Of a stretch of 64,000 bases of DNA, positions 1 through 10,710 are shown in pieces. Each line of letters opens with the position of its first letter. Position 1 is the first letter of the stretch. The notes beneath the pieces were generated by a model. The model saw only the letters and a program-made list of their open reading frames with translations. It was not told where the DNA came from and ran no database searches. The translations under genes and the position numbers were made by a program. The DNA is taken from contig JAIMAG010000005.1 in assembly GCA_023512135.1 (NCBI GenBank), positions 87,001 through 151,000 on the forward strand, read 5' to 3'. The stretch is from Terriglobia bacterium. GTDB taxonomy: Bacteria > Acidobacteriota > Terriglobia > Acidiferrales > UBA7541.

Positions 1-92
1 GGGCGTGCCAGCGCGGCCGGTTGCGGGTCTGCCGCGGCCAGCAGGGTCACCAGAGCCAGCAGCAGGGCAGAAAAAGATCGGCGGCGGGGCAT
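1..92 (-). CDS. N-terminus of a secreted protein, cut by the window edge
   Basis: Read on the minus strand, ATG at 92 opens MPRRRSFSALLLALVTLLAA, then AADPQPAALAR. This is a positively charged start, a leucine-rich core and a small-residue cleavage region, so it looks like a signal peptide. A GAGGAG Shine-Dalgarno sequence lies about eight bases upstream of this ATG; another in-frame ATG at 98 is too close to it. The rest of the protein lies beyond the left edge, so no function can be given. It diverges from pyrR. Confidence 0.6.
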   Translation of the reverse strand, partial: MPRRRSFSALLLALVTLLAAADPQPAALAR

Positions 93-236
93 CCGCATGA
101 CTCCTCGAAGCCAGCACAGTCTAGCACAGGGAACGCCATCCGGGCTGCGCGGCAGGCTGCCAGAACCGCAGCCGGTATGGTACGATGCTGCGCCGCTGAC
201 CGGTGTCAGGAGCCGCGCAGCGAGGCAGCCTATCCC

Positions 237-785
237 ATGCGGGTCGTAGAAAAATCGCAGTTGATGTCGGCCGCGGAGATTGATCGGACCATCCATCGGC
301 TGGCTCACGAAATCGTCGAGAAAAGCGGCGGGGCCGCCAACATTGCCCTGATCGGCATCCGCCGGCGCGGTGTTCCGCTGGCCCAGCGACTGGCGCAGGC
401 GATCAAGAGCTTCGAGGGCACCGACGTGCCGGTGGGCACGCTGGACATCACCTTGTACCGCGACGATCTCTCTCTGGTCGCGCCGCAGCCGGTTGTGCAG
501 GCCAGCGAGATCCCGTTTGACGTCAACGGCAAAGACCTGATTCTGGTGGACGACGTGCTCTACACCGGACGCACCGTGCGCGCGGCCATGAACGGGCTGT
601 TCGATCTCGGCCGGCCCAAACGCATCCGGCTCTGTGTGCTGATCGACCGCGGCCATCGCGAGCTGCCCATCGAGGCCACCTTCGTGGGACGCTACGTGCA
701 GACCAGCGAAAACGAAATTATCGAAGTCCGGCTCAACGAGGTGGACCAACAGGAGCGCGTGATGCTGGTCGAACGCGTGGACTGA
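237..785 (+). CDS. pyrR: PyrR, pyrimidine operon regulator / uracil phosphoribosyltransferase
   Basis: 182 aa from ATG 237. In PyrR the phosphoribosyltransferase fold binds UMP and pyr mRNA to attenuate transcription, and many members also make UMP from uracil and PRPP. The PRPP loop VDDVLYTGRT sits at residues 104-113, and IRRRGVPLA near 41-49 is also typical. The frame is open upstream to base 21, but only the segment from ATG 237 matches the family in sequence and length. It is followed after 52 bases by pyrB and pyrC, the expected pyrimidine operon. I did not find a clear PyrR-binding attenuator in the leader, so its regulatory target here is inferred. Confidence 0.93.
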   Translation: MRVVEKSQLMSAAEIDRTIHRLAHEIVEKSGGAANIALIGIRRRGVPLAQRLAQAIKSFEGTDVPVGTLDITLYRDDLSLVAPQPVVQASEIPFDVNGKDLILVDDVLYTGRTVRAAMNGLFDLGRPKRIRLCVLIDRGHRELPIEATFVGRYVQTSENEIIEVRLNEVDQQERVMLVERVD

Positions 786-837
786 CCGCACGGGCGACCA
801 CCGGCCGCTCCTGCGGCTTCGGCTCGAGCCGGTCCAA

Positions 838-1809
838 ATGAGAGTTTCTGTGCCGGAACGCATCCGCCACCTGCTGGACATCGAATCGCTCAGTGCCGAG
901 CAAATCGCAGCTCTGCTCGATCAGTCCAAGCCGTTTCAGGAAATCCAGCGCATGCCCCTGAAGAAGCTGGCCACCCTGCGCGGCAAAAGCGTGGCGATAG
1001 CTTTCTTTGAGCCTTCCACGCGCACGCGAATCAGTTTCACGACGGCCGCAGCCCGGCTGGGCGCGGATACGATGCAGTTGCAGGCAGAGGCCTCGAGTTT
1101 GAAAAAAGGAGAATCGCTGCTCGACACCGTCTACACGCTGGAAGCGATGAAGCCCGACTGCATCGTCATCCGCCACAGCGCCTCCGGTGCGCCACACTTT
1201 GTGGCCGAACGGCTGCCCGTGCCGGTGATCAACGCCGGCGACGGCACTCACGAACACCCGACCCAGGCGCTGCTCGATGCGCTGACCATCCGCGACCGCA
1301 AAGGCCGCCTGGAAGGTCTCCACGTGACCATTCTGGGCGATGTCCTGCACAGCCGTGTGGCGCGCTCGAACATCCATCTGTTCACCAAATTCGGTGCCCA
1401 CATCCGCCTCTGCGGACCGCCGATGTGGGTGCCGCGCGAGCTGGAATGCCTGGCCCCGAACCTGACCCGGGTGCCGCACCTCGAGCAGGCGCTGGAAGAC
1501 GCCGATGTGGTGATCGTGCTGCGGGTGCAACTGGAACGCATCCACGAACCTTCCCTGCCTCTCGAAGAATACGTCTTGCAATACCAGCTTACCGAAGCGC
1601 GCCTGCGCCGGGCGCGTCCCGACGCCATCGTTCTGCATCCGGGACCGATGAACCGCGGCATCGAAATCGAACCGGCGGTCGCCGACGGCCCGCAGTCCTG
1701 CGTGCGCGAACAGGTGACCAACGGGCTGGCCGTGCGCATGTATCTGCTCTACCTGCTGATCGGTGGCGCGCCGATCGACTCCCCGGGAGCTGCACATGCT
1801 GCTGATTAA
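838..1809 (+). CDS. pyrB: Aspartate carbamoyltransferase catalytic chain
   Basis: 323 aa. It joins carbamoyl phosphate and aspartate to give N-carbamoyl-aspartate, the first committed step of pyrimidine synthesis, in the cytoplasm. Visible signatures are FFEPSTRTR (residues 56-64, carbamoyl-phosphate loop), HPTQALLD (140-147) and HPGPMNRG (267-274). Length fits the class B/C catalytic chain, and no regulatory chain (pyrI) is present. Its 3' end overlaps the pyrC start by 14 bases, so the two are probably translationally coupled. Confidence 0.95.
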   Translation: MRVSVPERIRHLLDIESLSAEQIAALLDQSKPFQEIQRMPLKKLATLRGKSVAIAFFEPSTRTRISFTTAAARLGADTMQLQAEASSLKKGESLLDTVYTLEAMKPDCIVIRHSASGAPHFVAERLPVPVINAGDGTHEHPTQALLDALTIRDRKGRLEGLHVTILGDVLHSRVARSNIHLFTKFGAHIRLCGPPMWVPRELECLAPNLTRVPHLEQALEDADVVIVLRVQLERIHEPSLPLEEYVLQYQLTEARLRRARPDAIVLHPGPMNRGIEIEPAVADGPQSCVREQVTNGLAVRMYLLYLLIGGAPIDSPGAAHAAD

Positions 1810-3061
1810 AAACGGACGCGTGGTGGACCCGGCATCGGGCACCGACGCCACACTCGATGTCCTGATCGTCGAGGAGCGCATCGAGCGGGTTGGCCCGGCA
1901 CTGGCCGCTCCCGGGACCGAAGTCTTCGACGCCGCCGGCCTGGTGGTGGCACCCGGGTTCATCGACCTCCACTGCCATCTGCGGGAGCCGGGCGGAGAAT
2001 CTTCGGAAACGATCGAGACCGGAACACGGGCCGCGGCGCGCGGCGGGTTCACCGCGGTCTGTCCGATGCCCAATACGCGCCCGGTGAACGACAACGCTGC
2101 GGTGACGCGCTTTATCCTGGACCGCGCCGCTGCCGTCGCCAGCGTTCGGGTCTGGCCGATCGGAGCCGTCTCGAAAAACAGCGGCGGGGAAACCCTGGCT
2201 GAAATCGCCGCCATGCAGCAGGCTGGCATTGTGGCCGTCAGCGACGATGGCCGGCCGGTGGCTACGGCCCGGTTGCTGCGACAGGCGATGGAGTACTGCC
2301 TGCCGCTCGGCCTGCCCGTCGTGGATCACTGCGAAGATCCTTCGCTGGCGGCCGGCGCCGTGATGCGGGAAGGCCCGCGCTCGATCCGCCTGGGCCTGCG
2401 CGGCATGCCCGCCGCCACCGAGGCCATCTGCGTGGCGCGCGACATCCAGATTGCCGAGCTGACCGGCGGCCGGCTGCACATCGCGCACCTTTCCACGCGC
2501 GCTTCGCTCGAACTGGTGCGCGCGGCCAAGCGGGCCGGGCTGGCCGTCACCTGCGAGGTCACGCCGCACCACTTCACCCTCACCGACGAAGACGTGACCT
2601 ACGATGCCCGCTACAAAATGAATCCCCCGCTCGGCTCGCGCGCAGACCGCGAAGCGCTTCTCGCCGGCCTGGCCGACGGCACCGTGGACGCCATCGCCAC
2701 CGACCACGCCCCGCATGAGCCGGCGCTCAAAGAAGTGGAATTCGACCGCGCTCCGTTCGGCATCACCGGCTTCGAAACAGCCCTGGCTCTGGCGCTCGAA
2801 CAACTGCTGCACACCGGGCGCATTTCCCTGCTCCGCCTGGTCGAGCTGTTCACGACCGGGCCGGCCCGCGTGCTGGGCCGCCACCGCCGAATTGCTCCGG
2901 GTGAGCCCGCTGACCTCACCATTTTTTCTACAGAACTGGAGTGGACCTTCCGCGCCGACCAGTCCGCCAGCAAGTCGCGCAACACTCCGTTTGATGGCCG
3001 CAGCTTCCGTGGCGGCCCCGTGGCCACCATCGTGGCCGGTCGCTTCGTCTGGCAACGCTGA
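1796..3061 (+). CDS. pyrC: Dihydroorotase, type I
   Basis: 421 aa from ATG 1796, chosen because GGGAG lies eight bases upstream and the family begins with MLLIKNGRVVDP. It cyclises carbamoyl-aspartate to dihydroorotate. The metal motif DLHCHLREPG gives His59 and His61, and MPNTRPVND and ATDHAPHE are further class I signatures. All expected metal ligands appear present, so it should be active, unlike the inactive PyrC-like paralogues that scaffold some PyrB enzymes. It is the last gene of the pyr operon seen here; the next gene converges on it. Confidence 0.94.
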   Translation: MLLIKNGRVVDPASGTDATLDVLIVEERIERVGPALAAPGTEVFDAAGLVVAPGFIDLHCHLREPGGESSETIETGTRAAARGGFTAVCPMPNTRPVNDNAAVTRFILDRAAAVASVRVWPIGAVSKNSGGETLAEIAAMQQAGIVAVSDDGRPVATARLLRQAMEYCLPLGLPVVDHCEDPSLAAGAVMREGPRSIRLGLRGMPAATEAICVARDIQIAELTGGRLHIAHLSTRASLELVRAAKRAGLAVTCEVTPHHFTLTDEDVTYDARYKMNPPLGSRADREALLAGLADGTVDAIATDHAPHEPALKEVEFDRAPFGITGFETALALALEQLLHTGRISLLRLVELFTTGPARVLGRHRRIAPGEPADLTIFSTELEWTFRADQSASKSRNTPFDGRSFRGGPVATIVAGRFVWQR

Positions 3062-3118
3062 TCGTCCCGTCGCTGCCGGTGTGCGCGAGCCGGGCGAGCC
3101 GTTGCCGATTCCCTCGGT

Positions 3119-4000
3119 TCAGTGGCTGGAAGGTTCTGCGGCCGGATGCAGGCTGTGCTGCGGCGGTGTGTGGGTGCCCCGTGGCGCCGGCTCCATCTGG
3201 AAGCGGAAGAAATGATTCAGCGGGCCGGGCCCTTTGCCGATCGCGTAGCTTTTCTCGATGGCTTTGACCACGTACGCTTTGGCCAGCATCACGGCATCAG
3301 GGAGCTGCTTGCCCAGGGCCAGTTGCGCGGCAATCGCGGAGGCGAAGGTGCAGCCGGAGCCGTGCGTGTTTTCGCTCTTGACGCGTTCGCCGCCGAAGGT
3401 CTGCAGCTCCTGGCCGTCGTAGAAAACGTCGATCGCTTTGTCCATGTGCCCGCCCTTGACGACCACGGCCGGCGCGCCCTGTGCGACCAGCCGCTTCGCG
3501 GCTTCCTTCATGCCTTCGAGATCATGAATCTTCAGGCCGGTGAGCAGTTCCGCTTCGGCAATGTTGGGCGTCACCACGGTGGCACGCCGCAGCAGTTCTT
3601 CGGCGATGAACCTCATTCCTGCCGCGTCAATCAGGTCGGCTCCGCCGGACTGCGCCCGGGCGACCGGGTCGAGCACGATGCAGGCGAATCGGCCCCGGTC
3701 GAGAAATTCGGCCACAACGGCAGCGTTCGCGCGATTGCCCAGCATGCCGATTTTCACGGCGCTGATCGGGGAATCTTCGAACAGGCAGTCGAGCTGGGCG
3801 CGGAGCGTGGCCGCCGGTGTGATGTGCGTGCTCCGGACTCCCTGCGTATTCTGCACAGTGAGCGCCGTGACCGCGGCAAGGCCGTAGCAGTTGTGTGCGG
3901 CAAACGTCTTCAAATCCGCCGCAATCCCCGCCCCACAGGAAGGATCAAATCCCGCAATCGTCAGAATCAGTGGCGGTGTGTTCCCCGAGTGGTTCGTCAA
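3119..4000 (-). CDS. thiD: Hydroxymethylpyrimidine (phosphomethylpyrimidine) kinase
   Basis: ThiD phosphorylates HMP and HMP-P to HMP-PP for thiamin synthesis. The ribokinase-fold signatures are AGFDPSCGAGIAAD near the N-terminus, VVKGGHMD in the middle and the anion-hole motif NTHGSGCTFASAIAA. No ATG lies near the conserved start. I chose TTG 4000, which has GGAGG about ten bases upstream and gives 293 aa. About 25 residues rich in proline and histidine follow the usual C-terminus. The reading frame stays open upstream to 4438, so the start is the uncertain part. Bases 4001-4242 hold no other gene I can support. Confidence 0.88.
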   Translation of the reverse strand: MTNHSGNTPPLILTIAGFDPSCGAGIAADLKTFAAHNCYGLAAVTALTVQNTQGVRSTHITPAATLRAQLDCLFEDSPISAVKIGMLGNRANAAVVAEFLDRGRFACIVLDPVARAQSGGADLIDAAGMRFIAEELLRRATVVTPNIAEAELLTGLKIHDLEGMKEAAKRLVAQGAPAVVVKGGHMDKAIDVFYDGQELQTFGGERVKSENTHGSGCTFASAIAAQLALGKQLPDAVMLAKAYVVKAIEKSYAIGKGPGPLNHFFRFQMEPAPRGTHTPPQHSLHPAAEPSSH

Positions 4001-4242
4001 GTCCTGCGCCCTCCATCCCGGTGCCGGACCCAGGCCCGGCACGCCGACCGTGCTGCTCGCCACGCAGCGGCGAAAGAAATTTTTCTGCCGGCAACGCCAA
4101 TCTACGCGCCTGGTTCGTGCAAATGCAAGTCCAAATTTGACGGGGGAGATGTACGGAAGTCGCCGCGGCCACTCCGACGCGGGCGAAAAACAAGGAGCGC
4201 CACTCTCTTGCTCCGCCCGGCGCCGCCGATGCGGAAGCGCGC

Positions 4243-5544
4243 TTACGGGAACAGGCCGCGAACGGTGGTGGCTTCGGCCACCCGCCCGACGGCCAGGATG
4301 TAGGCAGCGGTGCGGAAAGGCACGTGGTATTTGCGCGCCATCTGATAGACGTCGTTGAACGCGCGCTTCATGACGAACTCCAGACGCCGGTTCACTTCGT
4401 CTTCCTGCCAGAAATATCCCTGCAGGTTCTGCGCCCATTCGAAGTAGCTCACCGTCACGCCACCCGCGTTGGCCAGGATGTCCGGGAGCACGAGAATGTT
4501 TTTGCGGGCCAGGATTTCATCGGCGCGCGGGGTGGTGGGGCCGTTGGCCGCTTCCGCGATGATCTTGGCTCGAACCAGATCGGCGTTATCCAGCGTGATG
4601 CAGTTCTCCAGAGCCGCCGGGATCAGGATGTCGCATTTCAGCGTCAGCAGCTCATCGTTCGAAATGCGCGAAGTGCCGGGCATGCCCACGACCGTGCCCG
4701 CGCGCTCCTTGTACCGCAGGGCCCGCGCGGGATCGATGCCCCGGGGATTGTAGACCCCGCCACGGGAATCGCTGATGGCTATGACCTTGGCGCGTCGGGC
4801 CGCGAGCAACTGTGCGGCAATCGAGCCGGCGTTGCCAAAACCCTGGATCGCCACCGTCGCACCCCGCAGCGAAATCTTTTTCAGCTTGCAGGCCTCTTCG
4901 ATCACATACAGACAGCCGCGTGCGGTGGCTTCGTTGCGTCCTTCCGAGCCGCCCAGCGAGACCGGCTTGCCAGTCACCACGCCCAGAGCCGAATAGCCCA
5001 CCGTCATCGAATACGTATCCATGATCCAGGCCATCGTCTGCGCGTCGGTGTAGACATCGGGCGCCGGGATGTCGCGGTCGGGGCCGATGATGGGCAGAAT
5101 TTCGGAAACGTACCGGCGGGTCAGCCGCTCCAGTTCCGCCTTGCTCATTCGTTTGGGATCGCAAACCACCCCGCCTTTGCCGCCACCGAACGGCACGTTC
5201 ACCGTTGCGGTCTTCCAGGTCATCCAGGCGGCCAGCGCCTTGACTTCGTCCAGCGTGACGTTGGGGTGATACCGGATGCCGCCCTTCGCCGGCCCGCGCG
5301 CAATGTTGTGCTGGACCCGGTAGCCGGTAAACACTTTCACCTGCCCGTTATCCATCTTCACCGGAATGGAAACTTCCATGACCCGCTTCGGGGCACGCAA
5401 CACCTGGCGCAGGCCAGCATCCAGCTTCAGATATTCTGCGGCGACATCGAACTGATACTGGGCGATCCGGAACGGGTTGAGGTCTTCACGCGGCGGAGCC
5501 ATCCGCGGCAGAGGTGCAGGGGCCGCTTTCGCTGCTATGGCCAT
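4243..5544 (-). CDS. gdhA: Glutamate dehydrogenase (Glu/Leu/Phe/Val dehydrogenase family)
   Basis: 433 aa from ATG 5544, preceded by AAAGGAG. It interconverts glutamate with 2-oxoglutarate and ammonia. The catalytic-lysine motif GPAKGGIRYHP, the glycine-rich PFGGGKGGVVCDP and the nucleotide-binding IQGFGNAGSIAAQLL are all present, followed by the AANGPTTP segment. The length is that of the hexameric type. NAD versus NADP preference cannot be read safely from the sequence. It lies 89 bases downstream of the YHS-like gene on the same strand. Confidence 0.93.
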   Translation of the reverse strand: MAIAAKAAPAPLPRMAPPREDLNPFRIAQYQFDVAAEYLKLDAGLRQVLRAPKRVMEVSIPVKMDNGQVKVFTGYRVQHNIARGPAKGGIRYHPNVTLDEVKALAAWMTWKTATVNVPFGGGKGGVVCDPKRMSKAELERLTRRYVSEILPIIGPDRDIPAPDVYTDAQTMAWIMDTYSMTVGYSALGVVTGKPVSLGGSEGRNEATARGCLYVIEEACKLKKISLRGATVAIQGFGNAGSIAAQLLAARRAKVIAISDSRGGVYNPRGIDPARALRYKERAGTVVGMPGTSRISNDELLTLKCDILIPAALENCITLDNADLVRAKIIAEAANGPTTPRADEILARKNILVLPDILANAGGVTVSYFEWAQNLQGYFWQEDEVNRRLEFVMKRAFNDVYQMARKYHVPFRTAAYILAVGRVAEATTVRGLFP

Positions 5545-5633
5545 AGCGCTCTCCTTTGTGTTGGACTCTACAGGTACCGCTCTCGATCCACGCTCCCGAG
5601 CCCTATGCATTCCAGGGTGGCCGGTGCGGGGCT

Positions 5634-5936
5634 TCACTCGACGGCCACCTGGCGCATGGCTCGAAATCTATCTCGGCACCCGGCTGAACAAAAACGATGC
5701 ACCTGCCCGCCTTGCTCCCAGACAAAGGCGATCTCTGGAGCTACCCACGTACCACAGACGGGATCGCGATAGAGGGGTTTCGGGGGCAACGAACCGTCTG
5801 GTGCAACGTTCGTCTCCCTCCCACTGCGAAACCACCGGTGCACGATAAAATGCCATAGCCAAACGAAAAGAACGACCCAGAATAGAAACCGCAGAACCCT
5901 GAGCAAGAGGTCCTCGTTCGAGTCTTTCTCAGTCAA
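5634..5936 (-). CDS. Small YHS-like metal-binding membrane protein
   Basis: 100 aa from a TTG start at 5936, the only plausible start in frame. A hydrophobic helix at about residues 12-32 is followed by a soluble tail with DPVCGTWV and, about 25 residues later, FCSAGCRDRF. That spacing of cysteines resembles YHS or PP0621-type zinc/heavy-metal domains. It is probably anchored to the inner membrane. No partner is clear from the neighbours, gdhA downstream and serS upstream. Confidence 0.72.
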   Translation of the reverse strand: MTEKDSNEDLLLRVLRFLFWVVLFVWLWHFIVHRWFRSGRETNVAPDGSLPPKPLYRDPVCGTWVAPEIAFVWEQGGQVHRFCSAGCRDRFRAMRQVAVE

Positions 5937-6148
5937 AGCCTCGCCGCGGGGGAAGATGCGAGGGACTCAGACTGTCTGTGCTGCTTTTTGCGCCTCGGTA
6001 ACTGCCACGAACAGCGGAGTTTAGTCAACTGCAAAGAGCACTGTCAATGCAAACCAAAGGGCCCGCTGAAGCCCAGCTGGCGGACTTTCGTCAAGCCGCC
6101 CGACACACTTGTAAGTTATTGACAAAAATAAAGTTAAAGAAATTCCGT

Positions 6149-7618
<1,470 letters not shown>

Positions 7619-7741
7619 TCAGGATCTGCCGGTTTTTTCTTCCGGGTCAGCCGGCTTTTTTTCTTGCGCCTGCTTTTTGAGCTGCTTTCGACCGATGTGC
7701 CGTGCGCCTGCGGGCCCGAGGCTGCTCTGCTTCGGAAATCT

Positions 7742-7770
7742 TTGACAGGCGTCGAGGGCTCGGCTACAGT
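7742..7770 (+). promoter_or_regulatory. Sigma-70-type promoter for the lipoprotein gene
   Basis: TTGACA at 7742-7747, a 17-base spacer, and TACAGT at 7765-7770. The ATG codons at 7777 and 7780 begin only 6 and 9 bases after the -10 box, so the transcript should start at or within a base or two of the start codon. Confidence 0.7.
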
Positions 7771-7776
7771 GGCTCC

Positions 7777-8211
7777 ATGATGAAGACCTTTCTCACCTTC
7801 GGCCTCCTTCTCGTGATGGGCCTGGGCAGCGGCTGCAGCCGGTCTGCTTCTCGAGGCGCGCCAGAAACCGAAGAAGCACGCAAGCAGGAGCTAAAAGCAG
7901 CGCTCGAAAAATATCTGGCCGAGCGCGGCTCGATCAACGTGGCCGCGATGGACATCGAAATCCTGCAGGCCACGTTCGCGGAGAACACGGCTCAGGCGCA
8001 GGTCGAATTTCGCACCAAGCAGGGCCAGGGCTCCATGCAGATGAGCTACACCTTCGAGCGACAGGGTGGCGCGTGGATTGTGAAAAGCTCCAGCGGAGGC
8101 GGCATGGGGCATCCGGAGACAGGAATGCAACAGCCCGGTGGGACGCCCGGGCAGTTGCCGCCCGGCCATCCGCCCATCTCCCCACCGCCGAAAACCCCAC
8201 CACAGCACTAG
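7777..8211 (+). CDS. Putative lipoprotein of unknown function
   Basis: 144 aa from ATG 7777, or 143 aa from the adjacent ATG 7780. The N-terminus is a signal peptide ending GLGSGC, an imperfect lipobox whose cysteine would be lipidated. The middle (residues about 30-110) is a small alpha/beta domain with an acidic helix and STMQMSYTF-like strands that recalls DUF4878/NTF2-type folds. The last 35 residues are rich in glycine and proline. I do not recognise a named family. It is probably transcribed alone from the promoter just upstream and converges on the P1 peptidase gene. Confidence 0.75.
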   Translation: MMKTFLTFGLLLVMGLGSGCSRSASRGAPETEEARKQELKAALEKYLAERGSINVAAMDIEILQATFAENTAQAQVEFRTKQGQGSMQMSYTFERQGGAWIVKSSSGGGMGHPETGMQQPGGTPGQLPPGHPPISPPPKTPPQH

Positions 8212-8291
8212 CCATCGAAAAGCCCAACCCGGAGCTGACAAGGCCGGCAACCGTGTCGGTCTCGGCCGCCAAAATGCCTTTACTGCCCACG

Positions 8292-9293
8292 CTAGACTTT
8301 CAGTCCCGGCAATCCGGCTGCGGAGCGGGCCTCGGTCACGCCGCGCACGATGGCCCGTGCGGCAGCTTCGGCTGCCGCCGCGCCCACGGCAGTCACATCG
8401 GCGCGCAGCCGGCCGGTGGAAAGAACGAAAATCACGTCGCCATCGAACGGGGAAAACGCCGGCGAAACCGCGCGGGCGATGCCCGCTGCAGCCATCCTGG
8501 CCACGCGCTGGGCCTGCAGTTTGTCCAGCCGGGCATCGGTGGCAATGGCCAGCAACACGGTGTTGGGGTCCGCGAAACCAGTCCGCCAGACGCCGCGGCG
8601 CAACGCTGCAGCCGTATCAACGAACTCATCGGCTTCTGCCGCCGTGCGTGCACCCGCCAGGATTCGTCCTGAGACGGGGTCGCGCACATCACCGAACGCG
8701 TTGACCACCGCCAGCGCAGCCACCCGCACCCCCGCTGTGGTTGCACCGACCAGCTCTTCGGTCCAGCAACCGAGCCCGGCTTTCATGGCGCGCTCCAGGC
8801 CGAACAGTTTGCCGACCGTCGCGCCGGTACCCGCGCCCACGTTGCCTTCGGCCACGGCGGAGCCCTCGCTTTCTGCAGCTGCACGGGCCGCCGCGTAGCC
8901 CATATCGGCGTCGGGATGCCTGGGCCGCTGCTGGGCTCCGAACCGCTGCCGCTCGCCGAGACGCAGATCGAAAATCACCGCCGCGGGAACAATAGGCACG
9001 TGCGCGATGCCGGTGTCAAATCCGAAACCGTGCTCCTCACACCAGCGCATGACTCCAGCGGCGGCCTCGAGTCCGAACGCGCTGCCGCCGGTGAGCAGCA
9101 CGGCGTGCACCTGCTCGACGATGTGTCCGGTTCGCAGCGGTTCCAGTTCTCGTTCCCCGGCTGCGCCACCCAGCACTTCGCAGGCGGCCACGGCGCCCGC
9201 TCCGGCCAGCAGCACGGTGCAGCCCGTCCAGGCGCGTTCATCGGTGGCATGCCCGACCTGAATTCCGGGGATGGGTCCAAAACCGGCCGGCAT
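8292..9293 (-). CDS. P1 (S58/DmpA-NylC type) self-processing peptidase
   Basis: 333 aa from ATG 9293. Members are made as one chain that cuts itself, exposing an N-terminal Ser or Thr nucleophile; they act as aminopeptidases or amide hydrolases. Visible signatures are PGIQVGHATD near the start, LLTGGSAFGLEAA at 67-79, the glycine loop EGNVGAGTGATVGKL at 149-163, and PNTVLLAIATD at 243-253. The Asn244-Thr245 pair is in the place where NylC-like members cleave, so Thr245 is the likely nucleophile. No signal peptide is visible, so it should be cytoplasmic. The substrate is unknown. Confidence 0.87.
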   Translation of the reverse strand: MPAGFGPIPGIQVGHATDERAWTGCTVLLAGAGAVAACEVLGGAAGERELEPLRTGHIVEQVHAVLLTGGSAFGLEAAAGVMRWCEEHGFGFDTGIAHVPIVPAAVIFDLRLGERQRFGAQQRPRHPDADMGYAAARAAAESEGSAVAEGNVGAGTGATVGKLFGLERAMKAGLGCWTEELVGATTAGVRVAALAVVNAFGDVRDPVSGRILAGARTAAEADEFVDTAAALRRGVWRTGFADPNTVLLAIATDARLDKLQAQRVARMAAAGIARAVSPAFSPFDGDVIFVLSTGRLRADVTAVGAAAAEAAARAIVRGVTEARSAAGLPGLKV

Positions 9294-9384
9294 CGCCGCC
9301 GATGATAGCAGTTTTTCTGTCCGGGCCGCTCTGCCGGATGGGCAGCTCCTTTGGTCTTTCTGCGACAGCCGGTGCGGAGCCACG

Positions 9385-9412
9385 TTGCGAGCCGCCCGAG
9401 CTGTGCTAGCAT
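9385..9412 (+). promoter_or_regulatory. Candidate promoter for the thiolase operon
   Basis: TTGCGA at 9385-9390, a 16-base spacer, and TAGCAT at 9407-9412. The start codon follows after 12 bases and no Shine-Dalgarno sequence is visible. Confidence 0.5.
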
Positions 9413-9424
9413 CGCTCTGTACGC

Positions 9425-10690
9425 ATGGCAAGAGCGGTTTACATCCTCAGCGCTGCGCGCACGCCGGTCGGAAAATTCGGCGGCTGCCTGGCGGAGCTGA
9501 CCGCGGCGGATCTGGGCGTGATTGCGGTTCGCGCCGCACTGGCACGGGCCTTCGGGGAAGCGCCTGCGGAACGGGAATTCGGCCACTTCGCTGCGCCCGC
9601 CGACGCCCGAGCCGCCGCGCGCGCCCACCTCGAAAAACAGAACCGGTGGCGCGTGGACGCGGTGATCTTCGGCAACGCGCGTCCTGCCGGCACCGGACCG
9701 AATGTGTCGCGCCAGATTGCCTGGCGCAGCGGGTTGAGCGAGCAGGTGCCCGCCTTCACGGTGAACATGGCCTGTGCCTCCGGTCTGCAGGCCATTTTGC
9801 TCGGCTGGCGGCAGATTCGAGACGGAGATGCCGACGTGGTCGTGGTCGGCGGCACCGAAGCGATGAGTCGCGTGCCCTACCTGGTGGAGGCACGCTGGGG
9901 CCTGCGCCTGGGACACCAGCCGCTGGTGGACGCCATGTATCGGGACGGCTTCCTCTGCCCGATGTCGCAGATGCTGATGGGTGAGACCGCCGAATTGCTC
10001 GCCGAACAGTACGGCATCGGGCGCGAAGAACAGGATCGCTACGCGCTGCAAAGCCACCAGCGCGCGGCCCGGGCCCAGCGCGAATGCCGGTTCCAGCAGG
10101 AACTCATCGCCATCGAGCGCACCGACCGCAAGGGCAATCTGGTTCGCATCACTGCGGACGAGCACGTGCGCGCCGATGCTTCCCTGGAAGCTTTGGCCAA
10201 GCTGCCACCGGTCTTCTCCCGCAACGGAACCATCACGGCGGGCAACGCGAGCGGGCTGACCGATGCCGCGGCCGCGCTGGTGCTGGCCAGCGAAACGGCT
10301 TTGCGCGAGCGCCAGCTCCTGCCGCTGGCGCGCATCGTGGATGCCACCGTGGCCGCGGTCGACCCGCGGGTGATGGGCATCGCACCGGTGCCCGCCGTGC
10401 GCCGGCTCGAACAGCGCACTGGCTGGAAGCTCGCCGAATACGACGTGGTCGAGCTGAACGAAGCCTTCGCGGCCCAGGTGCTCGCCTGCGATCGCGAGCT
10501 CGGCTTCGATCACGAGCGGTTGAATCCGAACGGCGGCGCCATCGCCCTTGGCCATCCGATCGGTTGCACTGGCGCGCGCATCACCACGACGCTGGTCCAC
10601 GAACTGCGTCGGCGCGGTGGCCGCCGCGGGCTGGCCACTCTGTGTGTTTCTGGCGGGATGGGCCTGGCGCTGGCCGTCGAAGCAGTCTGA
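9425..10690 (+). CDS. Acetyl-CoA acetyltransferase / 3-ketoacyl-CoA thiolase
   Basis: 421 aa. It cleaves 3-ketoacyl-CoA with CoA, or condenses two acetyl-CoA. The acylated cysteine lies in [10 protein letters not shown], the histidine loop is NEAFAAQ, and the C-terminus has [16 protein letters not shown] and CVSGGMG, so all catalytic residues are present. It is about 28 residues longer than usual, mostly from a segment at residues 38-72 rich in Ala and Arg. It is followed by an enoyl-CoA hydratase gene, which suggests a short acyl-CoA degradation or hydroxybutyrate unit. The direction of the reaction cannot be inferred. Confidence 0.92.
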   Translation: MARAVYILSAARTPVGKFGGCLAELTAADLGVIAVRAALARAFGEAPAEREFGHFAAPADARAAARAHLEKQNRWRVDAVIFGNARPAGTGPNVSRQIAWRSGLSEQVPAFTVNMACASGLQAILLGWRQIRDGDADVVVVGGTEAMSRVPYLVEARWGLRLGHQPLVDAMYRDGFLCPMSQMLMGETAELLAEQYGIGREEQDRYALQSHQRAARAQRECRFQQELIAIERTDRKGNLVRITADEHVRADASLEALAKLPPVFSRNGTITAGNASGLTDAAAALVLASETALRERQLLPLARIVDATVAAVDPRVMGIAPVPAVRRLEQRTGWKLAEYDVVELNEAFAAQVLACDRELGFDHERLNPNGGAIALGHPIGCTGARITTTLVHELRRRGGRRGLATLCVSGGMGLALAVEAV

Positions 10691-10710
10691 ACAACACAAA
10701 GGAGGCCGCT

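Noticed and set aside
733-3055. Two long minus-strand frames across pyrB and pyrC
   Set aside because: Both are antisense shadows of intact pyr genes with no ribosome site or recognisable domain.
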